Position numbers and translations under genes: made by a program. From assembly GCF_029051725.1 (NCBI RefSeq), contig NZ_JAACFU010000018.1, positions 62,001 to 126,000 on the forward strand: a stretch of DNA of 64,000 nucleotides, given 5' to 3'. The stretch comes from Bradyrhizobium sp. CSS354. Its GTDB lineage: Bacteria; Pseudomonadota; Alphaproteobacteria; Rhizobiales; Xanthobacteraceae. The notes beneath the pieces were generated by a model. It saw only the letters and a list, made by a program, of their open reading frames with translations. It was not told the origin of the DNA and searched no databases. This document shows positions 54,943 through 63,834 of this stretch, in pieces. Every line of letters starts with the position of its first letter. The first letter of the stretch is position 1.

Positions 54943-57311
54943 ACGACATCGGACGAGTATTCGACCGGATTGTCTGTGTGAATGAAATGCCCGCTCTCCG
55001 GATAGATCTTGAGGATCGGCCGATTGCCCGCATTGGTCATGCGCGTCATGAACGGCGTGATGGCGTCGCGTCCGAGGTCTGTCAGCCCGTTGAATGCCGG
55101 CGTCGGGATGAACGGCTCCTTGTCGCCGAATGCGAGGAAGATCGGCGCCTTGATCTGCGTGAGCCGCTCGTACAGGTTCTTCGGATCATCCTGCTGCAGC
55201 TCGGCGCCGATCGTGTAGATGTCGTAGATAAAGATGTTACACCACTGCTCCAGCTCCTTTGCATTGCCCTTGGTCAGTCCGACGCGCTGCTCGGTGTGGA
55301 GGCGGGCATATTCGCTGTCGCTGAAGAAATAGCCGCTTTTGGCAGCCGACACCGCGCCGGTCTCCGGGTCACGCTTCTTGAAGTAGAAGAAGTCACGGAT
55401 GTTCTGCTCGTCACGCGCCTTCTCCGCGGCAAGGATGCCCGTCTGGTCCCAGGTCGCCCTCCATTTGCCGAAGTCATGATCGAAGGCCGGGTCGAACAGT
55501 GGCGCCTTTTTGCCCTTGGCGATGGTGATCTCGCGCGGATATTCCTCGAGACCTGACGGCGCCTCCAGCGCCAAGCCCTGCACTGCATCCGGCCAGGTCA
55601 GGGCATAGCCCATCACGAACTGACCGCCGAGCGAATGGCCGAGATAATACGCCTTCTTGACGCCGAGCTGGTTGACGACGAGGTCGTAGATGACCTCGCG
55701 CATGTCCTGCATCGTGCGCGCCGGACTCTTGTCGAGATTGCCGGGCCCGGACATGCCGTAATGCGGCAGGTCGGGCACGATCACGCGAAGGCCGCTGCGC
55801 AGCGCATACTGCATGATATTGCCGTAGTGACCGCCGAAAGCGCCTTTGCCATGGATGACGACGAGGACCTTCGGATCCTTGTCCGTGCCGGCATATTCAT
55901 CCATGTAGCCGATCTGCCAGGAATTGCCGCCCTTGTCCTTGGCATTGGCGTATTTGACCGGATAGGGGTAGGTCACGAACTCCTTCCAGAACGACTTTTT
56001 GGGGTCGATGTTCTCTGCGACGCCGGGCACCCGATAATTCTTGTCAATGAATTTCTGCGCGCGGTCGAGGCTCGCCACATCATCCATGAACGCAACGAAC
56101 TTCGGATCATTCTTGCGCTGGTTGATGATCGGAAACACACCATAGTGGGCGACCGGGCTTTCCTGAGCAATAAGGTCCGCGCCAGGCACGCGATCGACTG
56201 CCTTCTGAGCCAGCTTGAAGTTCAGCCACAGGTCATTCGTGATGTGCATCACCAGCGTCCGCGCCTGGATGCGGCCGAGATAAGGGTTGATGTTGTGCGT
56301 TTCGCCGACACGGTTGCGCCAGACCAGGTCGACCGCATCGTAAAGCTTGGCACGGTTGACGACGTTCAACGCCGCCTTTTCGTTCGGGGGGTCCCAATAG
56401 AAGATTTCGGGCTGGACGGCGCCCCAATTCTGGGTCGTACGGAAGGCAAAGTCATAGCCCGTCATGCCGAGGATCGACCAGCCGAACGCCACGCCCGGCA
56501 TCGGATGCTTCTCTTTGGCCAGCTTGTAATAATCACCCTTGGTGTCCTGCCACACCGGATCGGATTCGATCGCTGCCGTCATCATCTGGAATGTCCAGTT
56601 GCCGACCGGATCTTCGCCATCCGATTGCGTGGTGCCGCCGATCGGCATCATTGCGCCGATATATTCGGGATGCATCACGCCCCAGACATAGGTCTGCGTG
56701 CCGCCCATGGAAACGCCGGACACCAACGCAACGCGCGCGACCTTCAGCCCGTCGCGCAGCATCCGGTAGTTGGCCTGGACCATGTCGTAGTAACTGTACT
56801 GCGGAAACTTTACGCCGAGACCGTCCGAAGGTTTGCTGGCGCCCCAGGTCCCAAGCGGATCGACCATGATGACATAGTAGCGATCCGTATCGATCGGCCG
56901 GCCCGGGCCGATAATTGGCACGGTGCCTGACAAGGCTGCTCCTTTGACCCACTGCTCGTACATGTCGGTGGAGTCGCCGGAATAATATGAGTTGATGACA
57001 ACGGCATTGGTGATCTCACCGGCGGCGTTGCGGCGCGGCGTACCGACCGCGATATAGGCCGTGTGCACTTTCCCGGCGCCAAGCGATTCCAGGGTGACAC
57101 CGCCCTCCCCGCCATTCTCCCACTTCGAGGGATCGGCGAGATCGTACTTGCCGCCAAGTCGGAAATTCGCGATCTCATAGGTCTTCTTCAGCCCGTCATG
57201 CTGCATCTGCGATGAGCGGCGCGTGAAGGGCTGCGCGACCGCGAGCGATGTCCCGATCAACAGCAACAGCAGGCTGATGAGATATCGCCGCATGACATGT
57301 CTCCCGATCAT
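54933..57311 (-). CDS. Exported tandem double alpha/beta-hydrolase protein
   Basis: 792 residues from the ATG at 57311 (GGAGG 8 bases upstream; the ATG at 57293 is also possible). The signal peptide is RRYLISLLLLLIGTSLAVAQ. Two hydrolase domains follow. Domain 1 resembles homoserine-acetyltransferase-like hydrolases: VINSYYSGDSTDMYEQWV, elbow GVSMGGTQTYVWGVMHPEY. Domain 2 is a standard lipase/esterase-like fold: VLVVIHGKGAFGGHYGN, elbow GHSLGGQFVMGYALTWP and a late histidine YPESGHFIHTDNP. It is first in an operon with a hydrolase and a phasin, under a FixK-like box at 57374-57387. The 3' end seems frameshifted (see 54805-54942). Confidence 0.85.
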   Translation of the reverse strand: MIGRHVMRRYLISLLLLLIGTSLAVAQPFTRRSSQMQHDGLKKTYEIANFRLGGKYDLADPSKWENGGEGGVTLESLGAGKVHTAYIAVGTPRRNAAGEITNAVVINSYYSGDSTDMYEQWVKGAALSGTVPIIGPGRPIDTDRYYVIMVDPLGTWGASKPSDGLGVKFPQYSYYDMVQANYRMLRDGLKVARVALVSGVSMGGTQTYVWGVMHPEYIGAMMPIGGTTQSDGEDPVGNWTFQMMTAAIESDPVWQDTKGDYYKLAKEKHPMPGVAFGWSILGMTGYDFAFRTTQNWGAVQPEIFYWDPPNEKAALNVVNRAKLYDAVDLVWRNRVGETHNINPYLGRIQARTLVMHITNDLWLNFKLAQKAVDRVPGADLIAQESPVAHYGVFPIINQRKNDPKFVAFMDDVASLDRAQKFIDKNYRVPGVAENIDPKKSFWKEFVTYPYPVKYANAKDKGGNSWQIGYMDEYAGTDKDPKVLVVIHGKGAFGGHYGNIMQYALRSGLRVIVPDLPHYGMSGPGNLDKSPARTMQDMREVIYDLVVNQLGVKKAYYLGHSLGGQFVMGYALTWPDAVQGLALEAPSGLEEYPREITIAKGKKAPLFDPAFDHDFGKWRATWDQTGILAAEKARDEQNIRDFFYFKKRDPETGAVSAAKSGYFFSDSEYARLHTEQRVGLTKGNAKELEQWCNIFIYDIYTIGAELQQDDPKNLYERLTQIKAPIFLAFGDKEPFIPTPAFNGLTDLGRDAITPFMTRMTNAGNRPILKIYPESGHFIHTDNPVEYSSDVVIS

Positions 57312-57373
57312 GGCGAATTCCTCCGGCAGGCTTTGATTTTTGCCGAAAGCTAGGAGCGGACGCGGCGCGACCT

Positions 57374-57387
57374 TTGATCTAGCGCAA
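57374..57387. promoter_or_regulatory. FNR/FixK-type box between divergent hydrolase operons
   Basis: TTGATCTAGCGCAA fits the CRP/FNR-family FixK consensus TTGA(C)-N6-(T/G)CAA. It lies 62 bases from the start at 57311 and 59 bases from the start at 57447, so one site could activate both directions under low oxygen. Confidence 0.72.
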
Positions 57388-57446
57388 GGGAATTCGAACT
57401 GCCCGCGCGAGAATTTTGAGGACGAATTACATGCCGGGTCGCCGCG

Positions 57447-58373
57447 ATGCCTTTCCTCACCCACGGCTCCTACCGGATCCGGTATGAGCTCGACGGTCCT
57501 GCGACGGCACCGGCCTACGTGCTGGTCAATGGACTGACTCAATATTCCGAACTGTGGACCGCTTATCGCGACGCGCTCATCGCACGGGGCTTTCGCGTCG
57601 CGACATTCGATCTGCTCGGCCAGGGCGCCTCCGACAAGCCCACGCTTTTCATCAATCAGGACGACCATGTCCTTGCGCTGCATCGCTTGATCGAGATGCT
57701 CGGTGAAGGTCCGGTCTTCCTCAGTGGAATCAGCTTCGGCGGCCTGATCGCGCTGCGCTACGCGATCGAGCATGGGGCGCGCCTCTCGGGTCTGGTGCCA
57801 ATGAGTTGCTTTGCCGAGCTTTCGCCTCAACTTCTCCTGATCGGCAACGCACTACGCACCGGCCTAATTCTGGGTGGAACCGGCTATCTCCAGGATCTGC
57901 TGCTGCCGATGAATCTGTCCGATGAATGGTTGAAGCCGCTGTTGGACAAGCTCGACGGGGTCAAGCGGCAGGGCTGGCTGGTAAATGACCTCTACGCGTT
58001 GCAGAACCTGATGGAGTCGTTCCTCGACTTCCAGCCGCTGACGCCGCAACTCGCCTCGATCGCCGTCCCAACCATGATCCTGAACGGAGAGTTCGACTTC
58101 CTGACGCCGCGCGCCCTCCACGAGACCCTGCGAGTCGGAATCCCCAACAGCGCGCTCGTGATCATCCCGGGCGCCTATCACGCTTTCACGTTGGAAAAGG
58201 GTGCACTCACAGCCGACCTGCTCGCGCGCTTCGCCGATGACGTGCTGGCAGGACGCTGGGAGGGTAACAAGGCGGTCCGGATTGCGCCGGAAGATCCTGG
58301 CGGTGAGCTCACTCCATTTCCCGCCGGGTACGACCATCTGCGCGCCATCCCCGTTCAGAAGACGCTGCGATGA
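57447..58373 (+). CDS. Alpha/beta hydrolase in the low-oxygen module
   Basis: 308 residues. It has the oxyanion region YVLVNGLTQYSELW, VATFDLLGQGASDKPTLF, elbow LSGISFGGLIALRYAIE, an acid in LNGEFDFLTPRA and a late histidine in IIPGAYHAFTLE. No signal peptide. It resembles esterases or dienelactone-type hydrolases; the C-terminal 45 residues are an extra tail. Its stop overlaps the next start by 4 bases. Confidence 0.85.
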   Translation: MPFLTHGSYRIRYELDGPATAPAYVLVNGLTQYSELWTAYRDALIARGFRVATFDLLGQGASDKPTLFINQDDHVLALHRLIEMLGEGPVFLSGISFGGLIALRYAIEHGARLSGLVPMSCFAELSPQLLLIGNALRTGLILGGTGYLQDLLLPMNLSDEWLKPLLDKLDGVKRQGWLVNDLYALQNLMESFLDFQPLTPQLASIAVPTMILNGEFDFLTPRALHETLRVGIPNSALVIIPGAYHAFTLEKGALTADLLARFADDVLAGRWEGNKAVRIAPEDPGGELTPFPAGYDHLRAIPVQKTLR

Positions 58374-58963
58374 GCGGATTTCTCGGACCACTCGACTCCG
58401 AAGGTCGCGTGCCGCCGAGCCAGCAGACCCGCATCGCCGCTTTCCTGATCTCGGCCCATGGCGCCCTCGCAAGACAGTTCGCCCTCGCCCTGCCGGCTAA
58501 GTTCGAGGCCGGCTGGCAGACAGAATTGAACGCTCAGTTCTACCGCGAAAGCGAGATCGTCTCGCTTTTGATGCGGGCAACCGCATGGGTGCCGGATCTC
58601 ACCCTGGGTTACATGGCCGTGTCCTGGGAGGCCGCCTGGCTTCCGACGCCGAACGAAGGCATGGCCGATCGCTCTCTCTGGCAAGCAGTCCATCTTGCCA
58701 CGCTCGCGCACGCCCTCCACGCCGCAATCCGGCCAGCGGCGTTGTTACCGGTCGAGGCAAACGCGAATGACCCCTTCGTGATGGCGTTGCGCCGCATCGA
58801 GTTCGAGAGCGGGCGTCTGTTGCAGGCACAAATCCTGTTCCTGAAAGGTCCCGACCTATTACCCTTCCGCGACACCGTCAGTACAGTCCTGGAAAGCCGA
58901 CACACCGAACTGCGCAAGCTCTGGCACGACACGCTCGCGAGCCTGGGAATCGTCCGCGAATGA
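58370..58963 (+). CDS. Protein of unknown function coupled to a hydrolase
   Basis: 197 residues, mostly helical by composition (FLISAHGALARQFALALPAK, WQAVHLATLAHALHAAIRPA, ALRRIEFESGRLLQAQILFL). No membrane segment, signal peptide or known motif. It overlaps the hydrolase gene in an ATGA junction, so the two proteins may work together. An adaptor or granule-linked helical protein is possible, but this is a guess from the phasin-rich context. Confidence 0.65.
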   Translation: MSGFLGPLDSEGRVPPSQQTRIAAFLISAHGALARQFALALPAKFEAGWQTELNAQFYRESEIVSLLMRATAWVPDLTLGYMAVSWEAAWLPTPNEGMADRSLWQAVHLATLAHALHAAIRPAALLPVEANANDPFVMALRRIEFESGRLLQAQILFLKGPDLLPFRDTVSTVLESRHTELRKLWHDTLASLGIVRE

Positions 58964-58972
58964 TGCGGAGCC

Positions 58973-58986
58973 TTGACGCAGATCAA
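58973..58986 (+). promoter_or_regulatory. FNR/FixK-type box upstream of the CoA-transferase operon
   Basis: TTGACGCAGATCAA is a perfect match to TTGA-N6-TCAA, 67 bases before the ATG at 59054. This spacing fits a class II FNR-type activation site near -40 for a short leader. Confidence 0.78.
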
Positions 58987-59053
58987 AGCACCGCGACTTC
59001 CGCCCTCCAGCATTCATTGACCGTCCTGCACGCGCCGACCGGAGTTCTCCCTC

Positions 59054-59701
59054 ATGAAGGCCATTTCCCTCGAAGAAGCCGTCGCAATGATCCCGGCCGG
59101 CGCGAGTGTCATGGTCGGCGGGTTCATGGGTGTCGGAACACCAGAGCGCCTGCTCGACGAGGTGGTTCGGCAGAAGAAGAGCGGCCTCTCGCTGATCTGC
59201 AACGACGCGGCGATCCCCGGCAAGGGCGTCGGCAAGCTGTTCGATGCTGCGCTGGTCGCGCGATTGACCGCAACGCATATCGGTCTGAATCCGAAAGCAC
59301 AGCAGCAAATGTTGGCGAACCAGATCGTCGTCGATCTGGTACCCCAGGGAACCTTCGTCGAGCGCATTCGTGCGGGTGGATGCGGGCTGGGTGGAGTTTT
59401 GACGCCAACCGGCGTCGGCACGCTGGTTGCGCAGGGCAAGCGCGAGATCGAAGTCGACGGAAAGCCTTTTCTGCTTGAGACAGCCTTGCGTGCACAGTTT
59501 GCGCTGGTGCACGCCTTCCTTGCCGACTACCTCGGCAACTTGGCGTACGCGCTGACCTCGCGCAACTTCAATCCAGTCATGGCGATGGCCGCCGACACCG
59601 TGATCGTCACGGCTGAGAACATCGTGCCTATCGGCGTGATCGCGCCCGACCACGTCGTGACGCCGGCGCCGCTGGTCGACTACCTCATTACAAACGGGTG
59701 A
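59054..59701 (+). CDS. 3-oxoacid/acetate CoA-transferase subunit A
   Basis: 215 residues of family I CoA transferases. GASVMVGGFMGVGTPERLLDEV is the signature nucleotide-binding stretch, and CGLGGVLTPTGVGTLV is standard for AtoD/ScoA. With subunit B it moves CoA between acyl groups, such as acetoacetate, butyrate or acetate. It is first in an operon with subunit B and a MaoC protein, behind a FixK-like box. Confidence 0.93.
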   Translation: MKAISLEEAVAMIPAGASVMVGGFMGVGTPERLLDEVVRQKKSGLSLICNDAAIPGKGVGKLFDAALVARLTATHIGLNPKAQQQMLANQIVVDLVPQGTFVERIRAGGCGLGGVLTPTGVGTLVAQGKREIEVDGKPFLLETALRAQFALVHAFLADYLGNLAYALTSRNFNPVMAMAADTVIVTAENIVPIGVIAPDHVVTPAPLVDYLITNG

Positions 59702-59704
59702 CGC

Positions 59705-60355
59705 ATGGATCCGCAGACCATCATCGCCCGGCGCGTCGCCAAGGAACTTCGGAGCGGCGACCTCGTCAATCTCGGCATCGGTATCCCGACGCTGGTCGCA
59801 AGCTACGTGCCAACGGACTTGAAAGTGTTCTTCCAGTCGGAAAACGGTCTGATCGGAACGGGGCCCATCCCCGAGCAAGGCCTGGCGCATCCAACGCTAA
59901 CGGACGCAGGGGGGCGCCCAATCAGTGCGCTGCCCGGGGCCTCCACCTTCGACAGCGCGATGTCTTTCGGACTGATCCGTGGCGGCCATGTCGACGTCAC
60001 GGTGCTTGGCGGCCTTCAAGTCGATGCCCATGGCCATCTGGCCAACTGGATGATCCCGGGCAAGATGGTTCCTGGCATGGGCGGCGCCATGGATCTCGTC
60101 AGCGGCGCCAAGCGGGTCATCGTCGCCATGCAGCACGCAGCAAAGGGCAAGTCGAAGATTGTTGCGAAGTGCAGCTTGCCGCTGACCTCGGCGCGGCCGG
60201 TGAATCTGGTCGTCACCGACTTGGCTGTGATCGGCTTTGCCGACGGCAGAGCGACGCTTCTTGAGACCGCGCCGGGCGTCACGATCGGCGAAGTGATGGC
60301 TGCGACGGAAGCCGACCTCCTCGTCGGCGACCATGTCCCGGAGATGATGATCTGA
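59705..60355 (+). CDS. 3-oxoacid/acetate CoA-transferase subunit B
   Basis: 216 residues. The catalytic glutamate lies in FFQSENGLIGTGP, and LVNLGIGIPTLVASYVP and HVDVTVLGGLQVDAHGHLAN are family blocks. It starts 3 bases after subunit A. The exact acyl partner cannot be told, but PHB turnover through acetoacetyl-CoA fits the neighbours. Confidence 0.93.
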   Translation: MDPQTIIARRVAKELRSGDLVNLGIGIPTLVASYVPTDLKVFFQSENGLIGTGPIPEQGLAHPTLTDAGGRPISALPGASTFDSAMSFGLIRGGHVDVTVLGGLQVDAHGHLANWMIPGKMVPGMGGAMDLVSGAKRVIVAMQHAAKGKSKIVAKCSLPLTSARPVNLVVTDLAVIGFADGRATLLETAPGVTIGEVMAATEADLLVGDHVPEMMI

Positions 60356-60366
60356 AGGTGAAGGAC

Positions 60367-60825
60367 ATGCGGATAATTGGCGATTTCGATGAGATAAGAT
60401 CCGCGGTCGGCACCGAAATCGGCGCCAGCGACTGGATCGAGGTGACGCAGGACCGGATCAACAAGTTTGCGGAGGCGACCTGCGATGAACAGTGGATCCA
60501 TGTCGACCAGGAGCGCGCAAGGACGGAAATGCCCGGCGGCACCACCATCGCCCACGGCATGTTGTCCCTGGCGTTGGCGCCGATGTTCATCCGCTCTGTG
60601 ATGGGGTTGAAAGGCCTCCGAAATACCCTGAACTACGGCGCCGACAGGATCAGGTATCTTTCGCCGGTCCCGGCGGGATCGAAGCTGCGCGGCCGCGTTA
60701 GCGTTGCTGAGACGGAGGACGTGCCTCCCGATGGGCTGCGCGTGAACTATCATCTGGTCATCGAGATCGAAGGCGGCAAACGACCGGCCTGCGTCGCCGA
60801 GTTGATCGCCCTGCACTATCGTTGA
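60367..60825 (+). CDS. MaoC-family hot-dog dehydratase
   Basis: 152 residues from the ATG at 60367 (AAGGA just upstream; a GTG at 60358 adds 3). The hydratase loop with catalytic Asp and His is visible as FAEATCDEQWIHVDQERART, and PGGTTIAHGMLSLALAPMF follows. The family hydrates enoyl-CoA to (R)-3-hydroxyacyl-CoA, a route into polyhydroxyalkanoate. It is the third gene behind the FixK-like box. Confidence 0.9.
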   Translation: MRIIGDFDEIRSAVGTEIGASDWIEVTQDRINKFAEATCDEQWIHVDQERARTEMPGGTTIAHGMLSLALAPMFIRSVMGLKGLRNTLNYGADRIRYLSPVPAGSKLRGRVSVAETEDVPPDGLRVNYHLVIEIEGGKRPACVAELIALHYR

Positions 60826-60843
60826 GTCGCGTTCCCGTCCTCA

Positions 60844-61632
60844 TCAATCGATGATGTGATAACCGCCATCAATATAGAGAACGCTTCCCGTAATGAGCTT
60901 GGCGCCGTCGAGTGCGAGAAATGCCGTGGCGTTGCCGACGTCGTCAATGCTGACGAGACTGCGCGCCGGCGCCTTGGATTGCGCCTTGTCCATCAGTTCG
61001 TCGAAGTCGGGAATGCCTGATGCCGCTCGCGTGGCCAGCGGTCCGGGCGAGATCGCGTGCACGCGGATTCCCCTCGGACCCAGCTCGGCGGCGATGTAGC
61101 GCACCGAGGCCTCGAGCGCTGCCTTGGCTACGCCCATGACATTGTAGTTCTCGACCACCATCTGGCTGCCATAATAGGTCATGGTAAACATGGTGCCGCC
61201 GTTTTTCATCAGCGGCTCGGCCAGATGAGCCATGCGCATGAAGGACCAGCAAGAGACCTCCATCGTCTTCAGGAAACCGTCGCGGCCGACGTCCACCACA
61301 CGTCCGTGCAAGGCTTCCTTCGGTGAGAAGGCGATCGAATGCAGCAGGAAATCGAGTTGGCCCCAGTCCCTCTCGATCCGGGCAAACACGTCTTCAGTCT
61401 GCCCCTCCGTCATGACGTCGAGGGGCATGAAAATAGACGCCTCGAGTGCCTGCGCAAGAGGCTCGACGTGCTTCTTCGCGCGCTCGTTCAGGTAGGTGAC
61501 GGCGACATCCGCGCCGAGGGCGCGAAAGGCCTTGGCGCACCCCCATGCGATCGACTGGTCGTTGGCGATGCCTACGACGAGGCCTTTTTTCCCCTTCAGG
61601 GCAATCTTGGAATCTGGAAACACTGGAATCAT
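60844..61632 (-). CDS. fabI: Enoyl-ACP reductase, FabI type
   Basis: 262 residues from the ATG at 61632, which overlaps the acetate kinase stop in an ATGA junction. The NADH-binding start [22 protein letters not shown] and the active-site [12 protein letters not shown] (Tyr-x6-Lys) are standard FabI. It reduces enoyl-ACP in fatty-acid synthesis. Its place behind phosphotransacetylase and acetate kinase, not in a fatty-acid operon, suggests an extra copy used under special conditions. Confidence 0.93.
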   Translation of the reverse strand: MIPVFPDSKIALKGKKGLVVGIANDQSIAWGCAKAFRALGADVAVTYLNERAKKHVEPLAQALEASIFMPLDVMTEGQTEDVFARIERDWGQLDFLLHSIAFSPKEALHGRVVDVGRDGFLKTMEVSCWSFMRMAHLAEPLMKNGGTMFTMTYYGSQMVVENYNVMGVAKAALEASVRYIAAELGPRGIRVHAISPGPLATRAASGIPDFDELMDKAQSKAPARSLVSIDDVGNATAFLALDGAKLITGSVLYIDGGYHIID

Positions 61633-62843
61633 GATGCCCTCTCCTGCCTTTGATTGTTCGCTGTTCTCTTCATCAGCAGCGCCAGTGTGTGCTGCGCGAT
61701 CATCAGCTCCTCGTCGGTCGGAACCACATAGACTGGGATGCGACTGTCGGAGCCCGAGATCAGCTGTGCGTCGCGCAAATTCTCGGCGGCGCTGAGGGTG
61801 ACGCCGAGCCACGCGAGCTGGCGAACGACATGCGCGCGAATTGTTGCGGAATTTTCGCCGATACCGGCTGTAAAGACAAACGCGTCCAGCCCCTGCAGCG
61901 CCGCGGCAAGCATCCCGGCATTGAGGCCGATGCGATAGCTGAAATATTCAATCGCCAGTCTAGCTCTCGGATCCTCACTGCTCTCCAGCTCCCGCATATC
62001 GTTGCTGACGCCGGATAACCCTTTCAAGCCGCAATCGCGGTAAAGGAAGTTCTGGACGTTGGAGGCTGACATCCCCTTCTCGGAAATGAGATAGAGCACG
62101 ACCCCGGGGTCGACCTGACCAGGGCGGGTTCCCATCGGAAGCCCATCGAGAGCGGTGAAGCCCATGGTGCTTTCGACGCTTTGTCCCGCGCTGAGAGCGC
62201 ACATCGAGGCGCCGCTTCCGAGGTGAGCGACGATCACCCGACCATTCGCGATTTTCGGCGCGACCTTTGGCAAGGTCTTCGCAATGTATTCGTAGGAGAG
62301 ACCGTGAAAGCCGTAGCGGCGCACGCCCTCAGCATAGAGCTGATGCGGGATCGCATAGTGATCGGCGACCGCGCTGTGCGTACGATGAAATGCCGTATCG
62401 AAACAGGCGACCTGCGGAAGCTCCGGGAAATTGGCCAGGATCGATCGGATCGGGGCCAGATTATGCGGTTGATGCAACGGCGCGAGCGAGATGAACCGCT
62501 CCAGCCGGGTCACCACACCATGGTCGACTAGAATCGGCCGGTCGTAGTCCGGGCCGCCGTGAACGACGCGATGACCGACCGCGATCGGGTGAATGCGCAT
62601 CTCGTCCCGCAACCAGGCGCCGGCGATGTCCATCGCGGCCGGAACATCGGGCACCGCCTCGATCGGATAGGCGCGATCCGCAAGCGGATCGCCGGTGGAG
62701 CCACTCGCACGCAGACGCGGGCGGCTGCCGATCCCATCCATCTGCCCTTTCAGCTGTCGCCGCAATATTCCGTCACCCTCGATCGAGTAGACCTGGAACT
62801 TGACGCTGGAGGAGCCGGCATTGACCACAAGGATGGTGTCCAT
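61629..62843 (-). CDS. ackA: Acetate/propionate kinase
   Basis: 404 residues from the ATG at 62843. The phosphate-binding signatures [15 protein letters not shown] and [12 protein letters not shown] (with the active-site region) are present, and [20 protein letters not shown] and [13 protein letters not shown] are the nucleotide loops. It makes ATP from acetyl-phosphate, useful for fermentation-type energy gain. It follows the transacetylase gene by 5 bases. Confidence 0.95.
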   Translation of the reverse strand: MDTILVVNAGSSSVKFQVYSIEGDGILRRQLKGQMDGIGSRPRLRASGSTGDPLADRAYPIEAVPDVPAAMDIAGAWLRDEMRIHPIAVGHRVVHGGPDYDRPILVDHGVVTRLERFISLAPLHQPHNLAPIRSILANFPELPQVACFDTAFHRTHSAVADHYAIPHQLYAEGVRRYGFHGLSYEYIAKTLPKVAPKIANGRVIVAHLGSGASMCALSAGQSVESTMGFTALDGLPMGTRPGQVDPGVVLYLISEKGMSASNVQNFLYRDCGLKGLSGVSNDMRELESSEDPRARLAIEYFSYRIGLNAGMLAAALQGLDAFVFTAGIGENSATIRAHVVRQLAWLGVTLSAAENLRDAQLISGSDSRIPVYVVPTDEELMIAQHTLALLMKRTANNQRQERAS

Positions 62844-62848
62844 GGCGT

Positions 62849-63811
62849 TCACGCGGCAATCGTTGGAGCACGCCGGCGCCGGGCATGGGCATACAGCGCT
62901 GCGACCGCGCACGAGGCCATCCGCGCGCGCGCCGAATCCGCGCGTGACGTCAGGACGACCGGGACCCGGGCTCCGAGCACGATGCCCGCGCCGTCCGCCT
63001 TGGCGAAATAGGCGAGATTCTTTGCCAGCATGTTGCCGGCCTCCAGGTCGGGAACGACGAGGATCTGCGCGCGACCGGCGACCTCGGACCTGATCCCCTT
63101 GATCCGCGCCGCCTCCACGTCGATCGCGTTGTCGAAAGCCAGAGGTCCGTCGAGGATCCCTCCGGTGATCTGCCCGCGGTCCGCCATCTTGCAGAGTGCT
63201 GCCGCCTCGATCGTAGACGGAATCTTCGAGGTCACGGTTTCAACCGCTGACAGGATTGCCACGCGCGGCGATTTGCCGAACCCAGCTTCCACATACAGAT
63301 CAATCGCGTTCTGGATGATGTCGCGTTTGGCGTCCAGATCAGGGAAGATGTTGATGGCCGCGTCCGTCACGAAGATGGTTTCCGCATAGGCCGGCACGTC
63401 CATCACGAAGACATGGCTGATACGGCGGTCGGTGCGCAGGCCTCCGGCCTTCGCGGTGACCGCGCGCATCAACTCGTCCGTATGCAAGCTGCCCTTCATC
63501 AACAGCTCACCTCGGCCGGCGTGGATCAGCTCTACCGCCTTTGCAGCGGCTTCGTCGCTATGTGCTGCGTCAACAAGCTCGAAGGCCGCGATGTCGAGAC
63601 CATACCTGGCGGCCGTATCCCGGATCTTCCTTTCAGGTCCGACCAGGAGCGGCCGGATAATGCCGGCCTGTGCACTATCGACAGCGCCGCGCAATGAGCT
63701 TTCATCGCACGGATGCACAACGATGGTTGGGGCCGGCGGCACGGCCTGCGCGGCCGCGATCAAGCGGTCGTATTTGCTCGGGGACTGTGCCTGCGACGTG
63801 TCGGCCGACAT
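62849..63811 (-). CDS. Phosphate acetyl/butyryltransferase
   Basis: 320 residues, the short PTA_PTB type. Blocks are [41 protein letters not shown] and [15 protein letters not shown], all typical of the catalytic domain. It converts acetyl- or butyryl-CoA to the acyl-phosphate for the kinase next door. It starts 23 bases after a gene that enters from the right edge, so the operon continues beyond the window. Confidence 0.93.
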   Translation of the reverse strand: MSADTSQAQSPSKYDRLIAAAQAVPPAPTIVVHPCDESSLRGAVDSAQAGIIRPLLVGPERKIRDTAARYGLDIAAFELVDAAHSDEAAAKAVELIHAGRGELLMKGSLHTDELMRAVTAKAGGLRTDRRISHVFVMDVPAYAETIFVTDAAINIFPDLDAKRDIIQNAIDLYVEAGFGKSPRVAILSAVETVTSKIPSTIEAAALCKMADRGQITGGILDGPLAFDNAIDVEAARIKGIRSEVAGRAQILVVPDLEAGNMLAKNLAYFAKADGAGIVLGARVPVVLTSRADSARARMASCAVAALYAHARRRRAPTIAA

Positions 63812-63834
63812 GAGCCGGTTCCTTCCAGACAGTG

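Noticed and set aside
55635-56930. 431-residue open frame on the plus strand
   Set aside because: It is antisense to the double hydrolase, has Arg/His/Asp-rich composition typical of a GC-rich shadow frame and no family sequence.
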